Shown here piece by piece: positions 1 through 6,842 of a DNA stretch of 16,199 nucleotides (positions are counted from its first letter, which is position 1; each line of letters starts with the position of its first letter). The position numbers and the translations under genes were made by a program. The stretch lies in the NCBI GenBank assembly GCA_900770345.1, contig CAAGKF010000399.1, positions 1 through 16,199 on the forward strand. The letters are read 5' to 3'. The notes beneath the pieces were generated by a model that was not told the DNA's origin, did no database searches, and was given only the letters and a program-made list of their open reading frames with translations. The DNA comes from Lachnospiraceae bacterium (lineage in GTDB: Bacteria; Bacillota; Clostridia; Lachnospirales; Lachnospiraceae).

Positions 1-140
1 AGCGACGACGGCTTAGGATTGCGTCTGCCGGATTCATATGCACGGATATAAGACTCACTGACACCGATCATGTCACCAAGTTCTTTGAGAGTCAGCCCAC
101 GCGCTTTACGGAGACGCCGAATATTTTCACCAATCGTCAT
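1..140 (-). CDS. XRE-family HTH transcriptional regulator, partial (runs off the left edge)
   Basis: The first 46 residues are visible, starting at the ATG complementary to 138-140, with an AGGGAGG ribosome binding site (complement of 147-153) 6 nt upstream. The translation begins MTIGENIRRLRKARGL and continues through a helix-turn-helix (LTLKELGDMIGVSESYIRAYESG, residues 16-38), the standard Cro/C1 HTH_3 pattern in which the recognition helix is around SESYIRAYE. The rest of the protein lies outside the window, so its full domain content is unknown. It diverges from the xis-int genes across a 175-bp region holding a palindromic operator. That is the usual arrangement for a repressor controlling excision and integration genes, so I infer it is the element's repressor. 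It could instead be a host gene if the left boundary of the element lies between this gene and xis. A weak possible promoter on this strand is TTGCGG, 17 bp, TATGCT (near 215-240). Confidence 0.85.
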   Translation of the reverse strand, partial: MTIGENIRRLRKARGLTLKELGDMIGVSESYIRAYESGRRNPKPSS

Positions 141-152
141 GGCATACCTCCC

Positions 153-172
153 TGTCTGCGAGAACACAGACA
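153..172. repeat. Inverted repeat in the leader of the leftward HTH gene
   Basis: TGTCTG (153-158) and CAGACA (167-172) form a perfect 6-bp inverted repeat with an 8-nt loop. It lies immediately upstream of, and its left arm abuts, the ribosome binding site of the leftward HTH gene. It could be an mRNA hairpin that affects translation of the repressor, or a binding site. The pairing is visible in the sequence; the function is unknown. Confidence 0.4.
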
Positions 173-243
173 TATGAAAACAGCGTAAATAAATTTCTAT
201 CAAGAGCATAACACGAGATTCGAGAAACCGCAACAAAATGATG

Positions 244-273
244 TTGACAAGGAGCAAAAAGATACGTTATTAT
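244..273 (+). promoter_or_regulatory. Sigma-A-type promoter for xis-int
   Basis: A perfect -35 box TTGACA (244-249) is followed after 18 bp by TATTAT (268-273; TTATTA at 267-272 with 17 bp is an alternative). Transcription would start near 280, about 35 nt upstream of the xis start codon. No other good promoter is seen before xis, so this should drive xis, int and possibly the downstream mobC-like gene. Confidence 0.75.
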
Positions 274-294
274 TAGCGTATCAAAAAGATACGC
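256..294. promoter_or_regulatory. Palindromic operator overlapping the xis-int promoter
   Basis: GCGTATC (276-282) and GATACGC (288-294) form a perfect 7-bp inverted repeat around AAAAA. A third half-site GATACG lies at 261-266, so the 11-mer AAAAAGATACG occurs twice (256-266 and 283-293), 27 bp apart. The half-sites straddle the -10 box and the predicted start point, where a bound protein would block RNA polymerase. The likely ligand is the divergent XRE repressor, though the excisionase itself is possible. Nearly the same palindrome recurs at 16004-16020 near the right end. Confidence 0.7.
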
Positions 295-315
295 TTCAAG
301 AAAGGAGAACGGCAT

Positions 316-516
316 ATGGAAGAGAAGATGTATTACACGGCACAGGAGATTGCACAAATGCTCGGCATCAGCCAGGGGAAGGCATACAAGATTCTCCGGG
401 AAATGAATGCACAGCTGAAAAACAAAGGCTATCTCACGATTCCCGGAAAGATTCCAACGGAGTATTTCCGGGAGAAGTGGTATGGCGCCGATAGAAAGGA
501 GGCAGTGAGCGTATGA
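316..516 (+). CDS. xis: Excisionase-like small helix-turn-helix DNA-binding protein
   Basis: This is a 66-aa basic protein. The motif YTAQEIAQMLGISQGKAYKIL (residues 7-27) is a MerR/excisionase-type winged HTH of the kind that precedes tyrosine integrases in Firmicutes elements, and it is followed by a lysine-rich wing (LKNKGYLTIPGKIP). The ATG has an AAAGGAG site at 302-308, 7 nt upstream. The gene overlaps the integrase start by ATGA (513-516), which implies translational coupling. The family role is to bend attachment-site DNA and steer the integrase toward excision, and such proteins can also autoregulate. The function is inferred from fold and position; a purely regulatory role is possible. 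Confidence 0.8.
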   Translation: MEEKMYYTAQEIAQMLGISQGKAYKILREMNAQLKNKGYLTIPGKIPTEYFREKWYGADRKEAVSV

Positions 517-1568
517 GCTGTATACCGAAGAGAGATCCCAATGGCACGTGGCGGATTCAGTACCGCTGGAAAGACTATACGGGAAAGAGCTGTAAATCAC
601 AAAAGCGCGGATTCCGGACGAAGAAAGAAGCGGAGGAGTGGTACATGCAGTTTATGCTGCAGCAGTCCGATGACATCACTATGACGCTCTCAAAGTTCTG
701 GGAGGTGTACAAGGATGATATGAAATCCCGGATCCGCGAGACGACGATGCGGAATAAGGAATATATCGTCAAAGACAAGATTCTCCCCTATTTTGGGGAT
801 ACGCCGCTCAATGAAATTACGGCTCCAAAAATCCGCAAGTGGCAGAGCACTCTGATGGAAAAGGACTACAAGCCGACGTATCTGAAAACCATCAACAACC
901 AGCTGAGTGCAATTCTGAACTATGCGGTGAATTACTACGATCTGAAATCAAATCCCTGTCATAAGGCAGGAAGTATGGGAAAAAATCACGCAGACAAGAT
1001 GGAATACTGGACATTGGACGAATTTAACAGATTTGAGGAAGCCATCGTGGACAAGCAGACTTCATGGATTGCATTCAAGATTCTGTTCTGGACGGGGATG
1101 CGTCTGGGCGAAATGCTGGCACTGACGATTGGCGACGTTGATTTCGATAACGGTGTGATTGAAATTTCAAAGTCGCTGGCAAGACTGGACGGCAAGGATA
1201 AGGTGACACCGCCGAAAACAGAAGCGTCCAAGCGGATTATCACCATGTCACAGGAGCTGAAGCAGGACCTGCAGGAATATATTTCCACGATCTATCGCCC
1301 GACGCCGAAGAAGCGGATTTTTGCCAATATTACGAAGAGCTATCTGGAACATGAAATGAAGCGTGGCATCGAAGCTTCCGGAGTGAAGAAGATTCATCTG
1401 CACTGCCTGAGACATTCCCACGCATCCATGCTGGTGCAGATGGGATTCAGCCCACTGGAGATCGCAAATCGGCTGGGACATGGAAGAGTTACGACGACGA
1501 TTGAAACCTACTGCCATCCCACCATGGATGCACAGCAGCGAATTGCAGACAGGCTCAGTGCTATGTAG
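513..1568 (+). CDS. int: Site-specific tyrosine recombinase (integrase), phage/Tn916-like
   Basis: A 351-aa tyrosine recombinase that catalyses integration and excision of the element. Residues 1-55 look like an arm-type DNA-binding domain (three-stranded sheet: GTWRIQYRW, CKSQKRGFRTKKEAEEW). Residues about 58-150 are the SAM-like core-binding domain. Residues about 165-345 are the catalytic domain, with the complete set of active-site residues: R197 (TGMRLGE), K235 (PPKTEA), H297-x-x-R300 (HCLRHSHA), H323 (LGHG) and nucleophile Y333 (IETYCH). The length is normal for the family and no damage is seen, so it should be active. The start overlaps the xis stop. The arm-binding domain predicts short direct repeats near the attachment site, and pairs of GGGTACA repeats at the right end (15952-15969 and 16145-16162) fit this expectation. 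Confidence 0.95.
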   Translation: MSCIPKRDPNGTWRIQYRWKDYTGKSCKSQKRGFRTKKEAEEWYMQFMLQQSDDITMTLSKFWEVYKDDMKSRIRETTMRNKEYIVKDKILPYFGDTPLNEITAPKIRKWQSTLMEKDYKPTYLKTINNQLSAILNYAVNYYDLKSNPCHKAGSMGKNHADKMEYWTLDEFNRFEEAIVDKQTSWIAFKILFWTGMRLGEMLALTIGDVDFDNGVIEISKSLARLDGKDKVTPPKTEASKRIITMSQELKQDLQEYISTIYRPTPKKRIFANITKSYLEHEMKRGIEASGVKKIHLHCLRHSHASMLVQMGFSPLEIANRLGHGRVTTTIETYCHPTMDAQQRIADRLSAM

Positions 1569-1639
1569 ACAGGGCAGAAGGACAAGGAAGTTAAAAACCG
1601 CATGGTGGAAGCAAGTGGTCAGGGAAAGGAGTGAGGATC

Positions 1640-1948
1640 ATGGCATGCGAGAGAAAGGCAAGGTTTCGCCGCAATACGATTGCCTTCTGGCTGAGCGATG
1701 AAGAAAAGAAGGCTGTTGAAACCAGAATCGTTCTGTCCGGTCTTCCGAAAGGCGAATACTATCGCAGAAGCATTCTTGGGCAGCAGATACAGGTGACGGG
1801 CGGACGATATCAGAGTGCAAAGCTGGCTGCGACTTTGGAGAGTCTCTATCGAAGAGCATCCGAAGAAAAGAACAGAGAGGCAATGGAAGAACTGATTCAG
1901 ATTCTGACGGCGCTTCTTAAGGAGTGGGGGAAGGATAAAGAATCGTGA
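1640..1948 (+). CDS. mobC: MobC-like plasmid mobilization relaxosome accessory protein
   Basis: A 102-aa protein. Near its start it has RFRRNTIAFWLSDEEKKAVE, and then GLPKGEYYRRSILGQQI. This strand-helix-helix arrangement is the ribbon-helix-helix-like pattern of MobC relaxosome proteins, which bind oriT, help open it and recruit the relaxase. The ATG at 1640 is preferred over the in-frame GTG at 1631 because AAAGGAG (1625-1631) lies 8 nt upstream of the ATG. It follows the integrase by 71 bp on the same strand. Unusually, it is separated from the relaxase by the primase-polymerase gene. The C-terminal half (SAKLAATLESLYRRAS and following) is helical and charged. Assigned by sequence pattern and context; other RHH regulators cannot be fully excluded. 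Confidence 0.75.
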   Translation: MACERKARFRRNTIAFWLSDEEKKAVETRIVLSGLPKGEYYRRSILGQQIQVTGGRYQSAKLAATLESLYRRASEEKNREAMEELIQILTALLKEWGKDKES

Positions 1949-2023
1949 GAGAAAGTCCTGTCAAGAAAAGGCTCCCGTCCGGCAAGACAGAAGCCATAGA
2001 TGACAGGTCAGGATACCAGTAAT

Positions 2024-2071
2024 GGCAGCTGTGATACCTATCGTGCACAGCAATAGTATATCACAGCTGTC
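2024..2071. repeat. Long hairpin upstream of the primase-polymerase gene
   Basis: GGCAGCTGTGATA (2024-2036) pairs with TATCACAGCTGTC (2059-2071), giving a 13-bp stem (one G-T wobble) with a 22-nt loop. It sits in the 155-bp gap between the mobC-like gene and the prim-pol gene. There is no T-run after it, so it is not a standard terminator. It could be a replication origin hairpin, part of an oriT, or a regulatory structure in the mRNA. Just to its left, at 2010-2015, the minus strand reads TATCCTG-like sequence resembling IncP/MOBP nick sites. Confidence 0.5.
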
Positions 2072-2103
2072 TCGGATAAAAACGAAGGAATCAGGGAGGC
2101 AGC

Positions 2104-4515
2104 ATGCAGAGAAGTTATGAATTTCTGCCAGATGAATTAAAGCGAAGAGGACTGTTCTGTACCTGGCAGGCGGAGCAGCGAAACGGAAGAATGACAAAAA
2201 TTCCGTACAATGCGGTAAGCGGACAGAGGGCGAAAAGCAACGATGAATCCTGCTTTACGAGCTTTGAAAAGGCCGTCAGCGCAGAGGGATACAGTGGAAT
2301 CGGAGTTGGTATCTTTCATGGCATCTGCGCAGTGGATCTGGATCACTGTGTCGATGAGAACGGGGCTGTGTCGGAGAAGGCGGAAGAAATTGTGAAGCTG
2401 ATGCACAGCTATACGGAATACAGTCCGAGCGGAACCGGTCTGCACATTCTGTTTCTGGCAGAGAATTACCAATACGATACGGATCGCTTCTACATCATGA
2501 ATCACGCATCCGGTATAGAAGTGTATGTGGCCGGGGTGACAAACAAATTTGTGACGGTAACGGGAAATGAGATCACAGATCACTATCCGCTTGAGAGCCG
2601 GACACAGGAGCTGAATGTGCTGCTTGAACAGTACATGACACGAGCGAAACCGGAACCGAAAGAGACTGCAGGAAATGCAATAAATGCAAGAAAACCTATG
2701 GCGGACCGGGAACTGATTATCCGCGCAGAAAGAAGCAGAAATGGGGAAGCATTTCGAAAGCTGATGAGCGGTGACTGGAAGGGAGATTATTCATCTCAGT
2801 CAGAAGCAGACATGGCTCTCTGCAGTATGCTTGCATTCTGGACAGGAGCAAATGCCAGGCAGATGGATCATATTTTCAGGCATTCAGGGCTGATGCGTGG
2901 AAAGTGGGATAGTCCCCGGGCCGGAAGCACATATGGGGCAGATACGATTCAGAAAGCAATTGAGGCCTGCAAGGAAGTTTACACTCCGGGGAATACAAGC
3001 CGTGGCATTCGTTCATGCGAAGCAAGAACGGATGGAGATGAGCGGACAGGAACAGAAACACAGGAGTTTTGTCCTCTCGTGCCTTTGAAACCGCAGCAGA
3101 ACGAGCTTCCGCCCTTTCCAGTGGAATGCCTGCCGGAGCACCTGCAGAATTATGTTTCCGCCGTTGCAGAGCATAGTCAGACGTCACCTGATATGGCAGC
3201 TGTCATCGGACTTGGCGTACTGGCGGTATGCCTGCAGGGAAAGTATCAGGTACAGGGGAATCTCGGCTACTGTGAACCGCTCAGTCTCTATACAGTGGTG
3301 ATTGCATCGCCAGGGGAACGAAAGTCCAGTGTAATGAAGGATATGACGAAGTATCTCTATGATTACGAGCATGATTTCAACGAAAGTCATGCGGAGGAAA
3401 TCCGGGCGAATAAGCGAAAGAGGGAAGATCTGGAACGGCAGATCGCCGGTCTTCAAAAGAAGCTGGAGAACAAACGAAATCCGCAGATGGAGAATGAGCT
3501 TCATGAATTGGAGACGCAGCTTGAACAGATTCCGGAGATGAAGCCTGCAAGATTTTTTGCAGATGATTGTTCCAGCGAGGCGCTGACAAGTCTGATTGCG
3601 AGCAGTCACGGAATCTTCTCCGTGATCTCTACGGAAGGCGGAATCTTTGACATTATGGCCGGACGATATTCCGGGAAAGCCAATCTTGATGTCTGGCTGA
3701 AAGGCCACTGCGGCGATGCAATCCGCGTGGACCGGATGGGAAGAGAACCGGAATATATCCCGCATCCCGCACTTTCTGCGATTCTCTCCATTCAGCCAAG
3801 TGTTCTCGACGAGATCATGTCCAATACCACCATGAACGGAAGAGGACTGATTGCGAGATTCCTGTATTCCACACCGCCGTCGCGGATCGGCACTCGTGTA
3901 TTTCGGACAAATCCGATTCCTCCGGAGGTGGATGCCGCATATAAGAATCTGATCTATCAGCTGATGGCGCAGGGATCATCGGAAGCGGTGCAGACGGTAG
4001 TTCTCTCGCCGGAAGCGGAAGCAGTGATCTCAGATTATTTTGAAGAACATGAACGGTTTCTGATCGGGGAGGGACAGGGAATTGCTGACTGGGCGTGCAA
4101 ATACATTGGTTCGGTTCTGCGCATTGCCGGTCTCCTTCATCTGGCCAATTGTGAAAAGGGTCAGCTTGAAATCCCGGTAACGGTAATGCGGAATGCCATA
4201 TCTATCGGGAAGTATTTTCTGGCTCATGCCATGTATGCCTACTCCATGATGGGCACGGATCTCTCCATCCAGAAAGCAAGATTTGTCTGGGGGAGACTGA
4301 AGAAAAAGAATGTCAGAACCATCAAGAGATCAGATCTCTTCCAGATGTGCCGCGGAAAGTTTTTTAAGAAAACAGAGGAGATACAGCCGACACTCGATCT
4401 GTTAGCAGGGGATGGCTATATCCGCATAGAAGAGCCGGAGAGAAGCAGCGTCGGAAGGCCGGCAGATATGCTGGTAGTGATCAATCCGAAAGCTATGAAG
4501 TTGGAACGGATTTAA
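2104..4515 (+). CDS. Primase-polymerase / DUF3987 (YfjI-like) replication protein
   Basis: An 803-aa multidomain replication protein. Residues about 1-175 form an AEP-type primase-polymerase domain like that of phage NrS-1 polymerase. It has the metal-binding DLD at 78-80, SPSGTGLH at 107-114 and GIEVY at 137-141. Residues about 205-292 (SEADMALCSMLAFWTG and following) match the small helical linker domain of that family. Residues about 335-700 are the DUF3987/YfjI region, a helicase-like ATPase with a P-loop-like ASPGERKSS at 401-409 and a charged coiled-coil insertion at about 420-475. The role would be priming and unwinding for replication of the excised circle or the transferred strand; this is inference from the family. 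The start has AGGGAGG (2093-2099) 4 nt upstream. The gene lies between mobC and the relaxase, tying replication to transfer. Confidence 0.85.
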   Translation: MQRSYEFLPDELKRRGLFCTWQAEQRNGRMTKIPYNAVSGQRAKSNDESCFTSFEKAVSAEGYSGIGVGIFHGICAVDLDHCVDENGAVSEKAEEIVKLMHSYTEYSPSGTGLHILFLAENYQYDTDRFYIMNHASGIEVYVAGVTNKFVTVTGNEITDHYPLESRTQELNVLLEQYMTRAKPEPKETAGNAINARKPMADRELIIRAERSRNGEAFRKLMSGDWKGDYSSQSEADMALCSMLAFWTGANARQMDHIFRHSGLMRGKWDSPRAGSTYGADTIQKAIEACKEVYTPGNTSRGIRSCEARTDGDERTGTETQEFCPLVPLKPQQNELPPFPVECLPEHLQNYVSAVAEHSQTSPDMAAVIGLGVLAVCLQGKYQVQGNLGYCEPLSLYTVVIASPGERKSSVMKDMTKYLYDYEHDFNESHAEEIRANKRKREDLERQIAGLQKKLENKRNPQMENELHELETQLEQIPEMKPARFFADDCSSEALTSLIASSHGIFSVISTEGGIFDIMAGRYSGKANLDVWLKGHCGDAIRVDRMGREPEYIPHPALSAILSIQPSVLDEIMSNTTMNGRGLIARFLYSTPPSRIGTRVFRTNPIPPEVDAAYKNLIYQLMAQGSSEAVQTVVLSPEAEAVISDYFEEHERFLIGEGQGIADWACKYIGSVLRIAGLLHLANCEKGQLEIPVTVMRNAISIGKYFLAHAMYAYSMMGTDLSIQKARFVWGRLKKKNVRTIKRSDLFQMCRGKFFKKTEEIQPTLDLLAGDGYIRIEEPERSSVGRPADMLVVINPKAMKLERI

Positions 4516-4616
4516 TGCATTTATTGCATTTCCTGCATGATTGTCGGAAAGAAAAATTGAATCCTGGCCGGACACGGCCACAACGAAAAGCGCCGGATAC
4601 GGCGATAACAAAAACC
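4516..4616. repeat. Short iterated repeats after the prim-pol gene
   Basis: Directly after the stop codon the motif TGCAT(T/G) occurs three times at a 9-bp period (4516, 4525, 4534). A 25-bp unit beginning GCCGGAYACGGC is then tandemly repeated at 4567 and 4592 (about 20 of 25 positions identical), and each unit contains a small inverted repeat (GCCG/CGGC). These are the first 100 bp of a 408-bp non-coding stretch between prim-pol and relaxase. Iterated sites next to a replication gene suggest binding sites for a replication or transfer protein, but this is inference. Confidence 0.5.
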
Positions 4617-4686
4617 AAAGATGACAAGATGAAAGATTTTTAAACTACACCAGATGCTGAAAAGGAAGAGCCCTCGGCGACTGAGA

Positions 4687-4866
4687 GCGAAATACACCCA
4701 TCGCACAACCTGCGGTTATGCTCTGTGTATTTCGCGATTGCATCGAGCAGGATGCGCCGCTTGCGGGCGCATAGTGTGAGTGCCGCGTAACCCCGGTTTT
4801 ATCCGGGACGTGCACTCCTTCGGGGCTACTTCTGGCTTCGGACTATTACCGAAGTCAGGTAATAGT
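4687..4866. other. oriT: Candidate origin of transfer (oriT): cluster of inverted repeats
   Basis: Four or more inverted repeats are packed into 180 bp of non-coding DNA just upstream of the relaxase gene. (1) GCGAAATACAC (4687-4697) with GTGTATTTCGC (4725-4735), 11 bp perfect. (2) ATGCGCC (4752-4758) with GGCGCAT (4766-4772), 7 bp perfect, flanked on the minus strand by ATCCTGC, which resembles MOBP nick sites. (3) CCCGG (4792-4796) with CCGGG (4803-4807). (4) CTGGCTTCGG (4832-4841) with CCGAAGTCAG (4849-4858). (5) ACTATTACC (4842-4850) with GGTAATAGT (4858-4866), which overlaps (4) so that only one can form at a time. Dense hairpins immediately 5' of a relaxase gene are the classic look of an oriT. 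The exact nick site cannot be fixed from sequence alone. Confidence 0.5.
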
Positions 4867-4889
4867 GTGGTGCGGATACACACAAAGTT

Positions 4890-4910
4890 CCGGCGGTACG
4901 ACACCGCCGG
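4890..4910 (+). promoter_or_regulatory. GC-rich hairpin abutting the relaxase ribosome binding site
   Basis: CCGGCGGT (4890-4897) and ACCGCCGG (4903-4910) make a perfect 8-bp GC-rich stem with a 5-nt loop. It ends 2 nt before the AAAGGAG site (4913-4919) of the relaxase. Such a stable stem next to the ribosome binding site would be expected to limit ribosome access, so it may keep relaxase synthesis low. It could alternatively be one more oriT repeat. Confidence 0.45.
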
Positions 4911-4923
4911 GGAAAGGAGCTGC

Positions 4924-6315
4924 ATGCCAAGGCATACGTTTATCCAGCACAGCAAGCTGACAGACGTAAAAGGACGAATCGACTATATCAGCAATCCGAA
5001 GCGGCAGGAGCATCTGTATGCGACGTACACGACTGTGATCGATCCGAAGTTCTGGGATTACCTGGCGGGACAGAATCAGAACGATTTTCGAAAAAGCGGT
5101 GCGGCAGGGAGCTGCATTGAGGCAAGAGAACTTATCATTGCACTGCCGGAGGAATTGCAGAAATATAACCATGAGAAACTGCTCGAACTGTTCGTTCAGA
5201 AATTCAAAATGGTATACGGAGTGGACGCTGTCGCCGCACTGCATCATAACAAGACAATGACAAATTTTCACATTCATCTGATCTTCTCTGAACGGAAGCC
5301 GATGGAGCACACCGAGGTCAAAAGAGCATCACGAAATATGTTTTACGACGAGCACGGCAGGCATGTCCGCACGAAGAAAGAGATTCTGGATGAGAACGGG
5401 GAGGTTCGGAAAGGCTGTTTCATTGTTGCAAAAGGAGAACCATACGACATTCGGTATTTTCAACCGAAAGAAAAGATATTCAAGAGTCGGCAGTTCACAG
5501 CAGATATCAAAGAAATGTTTACAGACTTCATCAATGAGCTGGTGACAGATGAGAAAAACAGACTCACAGTCTTCAGTCAGGATGGACCATATCTTGCGAC
5601 GAAGAAGATCGGAAAGAACAATCCGCGGGAAGCTGAAATTCGGGCAGACAACGCGGTCAGACAGAAATGGAATCAGACTGTTGACGAAGCCATTGTCGCA
5701 GGGATTCCGGAAGAGAAGATCCGTGAAGTCAGGGATCAGAATATCCGAGAACCAATTCGTGAGTCTGCTCAGCGATATGGATTCCGGCCGGATCTGTTTG
5801 CGGAGATATTGAAGAAAGCGGTTGATGTGCTTGCCCGGATGATTCGCAGGATACCTGTATTGCAGTCTCACGCTCTGGCGTTTGATGAGAAAACATTTCT
5901 TCAAATGCGCAAGGTGAAGGAAGAGCTCGACCGACAGAATCAGGTCGTAGGACGCCAGCATTTGCTCGTCGATAAGGCGAGAAAAAGGATGGAGGAAATT
6001 CAGAAGCCGAAGAATATATTCAAGAAGAAGCAGAGAGAACAGGCACTTAAAGATTTGGCCAGTGCGCAGTTTAATTGGGACAACGCCCAGCGGGAACTGA
6101 ACAGAATTGTGAAGCGCGCCGGATACCGCGATGTGGCAGCATTTAACAAGGCCTATGAGAAAGCATGCCGGATAATTGAAGATAGTCAGAAGGATGGCAT
6201 GGTGGAACCGGCGAAGCGGGAGAGTGTCATTGCCAAGCTGCATCAGTACGATCAGGAGGCAAAGAGCAGAAAGGCTTATCCTGAGGTCAAAGAAAAAGAG
6301 CAGTTGATGATATAA
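4924..6315 (+). CDS. mobA: MobA/MobL-type HUH relaxase (mobilization nuclease)
   Basis: A 463-aa relaxase expected to nick oriT and stay covalently attached to the transferred strand. The N-terminus reads PRHTFIQHSKLTDVKGRIDYISNP (from residue 2); Y21 is the probable catalytic tyrosine (Y32 and Y35 are alternatives). Residues 64-78 (CIEARELIIALPEEL) match the conserved MobA/MobL strand. The metal-binding HUH motif is HHNKTMTNFHIHLIF (H107/H108, H116, H118). Residues about 330-430 are highly charged and helical, with coiled-coil character, typical of the C-terminal part that contacts accessory or coupling proteins. I chose ATG 4924 because AAAGGAG lies 4 nt upstream; the reading frame stays open to a GTG at 4780, but that stretch is full of hairpins and looks non-coding. 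No coupling protein or mating-pore genes are visible, so transfer would depend on a helper element. The MOB class (P or Q) is not certain. Confidence 0.88.
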   Translation: MPRHTFIQHSKLTDVKGRIDYISNPKRQEHLYATYTTVIDPKFWDYLAGQNQNDFRKSGAAGSCIEARELIIALPEELQKYNHEKLLELFVQKFKMVYGVDAVAALHHNKTMTNFHIHLIFSERKPMEHTEVKRASRNMFYDEHGRHVRTKKEILDENGEVRKGCFIVAKGEPYDIRYFQPKEKIFKSRQFTADIKEMFTDFINELVTDEKNRLTVFSQDGPYLATKKIGKNNPREAEIRADNAVRQKWNQTVDEAIVAGIPEEKIREVRDQNIREPIRESAQRYGFRPDLFAEILKKAVDVLARMIRRIPVLQSHALAFDEKTFLQMRKVKEELDRQNQVVGRQHLLVDKARKRMEEIQKPKNIFKKKQREQALKDLASAQFNWDNAQRELNRIVKRAGYRDVAAFNKAYEKACRIIEDSQKDGMVEPAKRESVIAKLHQYDQEAKSRKAYPEVKEKEQLMI

Positions 6316-6348
6316 GATTAGTGAAATTGCTGAAAGTGATGTTGCTCG

Positions 6349-6377
6349 TTGACCAGATCATTGTGGGCATTTATACT
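6349..6377 (+). promoter_or_regulatory. Promoter of the regulator / ImmA / type I R-M operon
   Basis: TTGACC (6349-6354) and TATACT (6372-6377), separated by exactly 17 bp, form a strong sigma-A-like promoter. The start point would be near 6384, leaving a leader of about 75 nt before the regulator ATG. The spacing and context suggest it drives the operon from the XRE gene through hsdR, as no other clear promoter was noticed in the short gaps between those genes. Confidence 0.7.
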
Positions 6378-6458
6378 TTTGTTAGAATTCAGCGTATAAG
6401 CATGATCTTGTTACATTATCTGCTCTGTGCAAGATTTTTCAAAAATGGAGGATATGAC

Positions 6459-6842
6459 ATGGATGAAGCATTTGGAAAATTTGTACGCACTAAAAGAGAA
6501 GAAAAGAAAATAAACCTGCGTAAACTTGCTGAAATGCTGGGAATAGCACCTGCATATATGAGCGACATGGAAAAAGCAAGAAGATATCCACCGGACAAGG
6601 ATAAGCTTTATAAGATTGCTGAAATTTTGGAACTATCAGACGAAGAAAGAGACACGATGTTTGATCTCGCTGCAAGAGCAAAAGAAAACTCTGTCTCTCC
6701 AGATCTTCCAGATTACATTATGGATCATCAGGGGGCAAGAATAGCTTTGCGTACAGCCAGAGATTTGGATGTCAGTGATGAGGAATGGCTGAAAATTGCT
6801 GAAGAGTTCCAGAAGAGGGCAAAGGAAAAGAACCAGAAGTGA
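6459..6842 (+). CDS. XRE-family HTH regulator (ImmR-like)
   Basis: A 127-aa protein. Residues about 5-65 are a Cro/C1 HTH: FGKFVRTKREEKKINLRKLAE, then MLGIAPAYMSDMEKARRYPP and a capping helix DKLYKIAEILELSDEE. The C-terminal half is acidic and helical (residues 70-127, including DLDVSDEEWLKIAEEFQKRAKEK) and probably mediates dimerization or contact with the protease. The ATG at 6459 has TGGAGG (6446-6451) 7 nt upstream; the longer open frame back to 6321 overlaps the promoter and is unlikely to be translated. Its stop overlaps the GTG start of the ImmA gene. Paired HTH/ImmA genes are known from ICEBs1 and phages as repressor plus inactivating protease, and such pairs have also been proposed as toxin-antitoxin-like modules. 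Here the likely target is the operon's own promoter. Confidence 0.88.
   Translation: MDEAFGKFVRTKREEKKINLRKLAEMLGIAPAYMSDMEKARRYPPDKDKLYKIAEILELSDEERDTMFDLAARAKENSVSPDLPDYIMDHQGARIALRTARDLDVSDEEWLKIAEEFQKRAKEKNQK

Noticed and set aside
1480..1701. Plus-strand open frame of 73 codons spanning the end of int
   Set aside because: It overlaps int and the mobC-like start out of frame, with no ribosome binding site and no recognisable motif.
4780..4923. In-frame N-terminal extension of the relaxase from GTG 4780
   Set aside because: It covers inverted repeats 3 to 6 and lacks a ribosome binding site, whereas ATG 4924 has AAAGGAG and gives the normal relaxase N-terminus.
5329..6243. Long minus-strand open frame of 304 codons opposite the relaxase
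   Set aside because: It lies wholly antisense to a clear relaxase gene and its translation shows no domain pattern; it arises from the codon use of the real gene.
6321..6458. Hydrophobic N-terminal extension of the XRE regulator from GTG 6321
   Set aside because: It contains the operon promoter (6349-6377), has no good ribosome binding site, and precedes a well-placed ATG at 6459 where the HTH domain begins.
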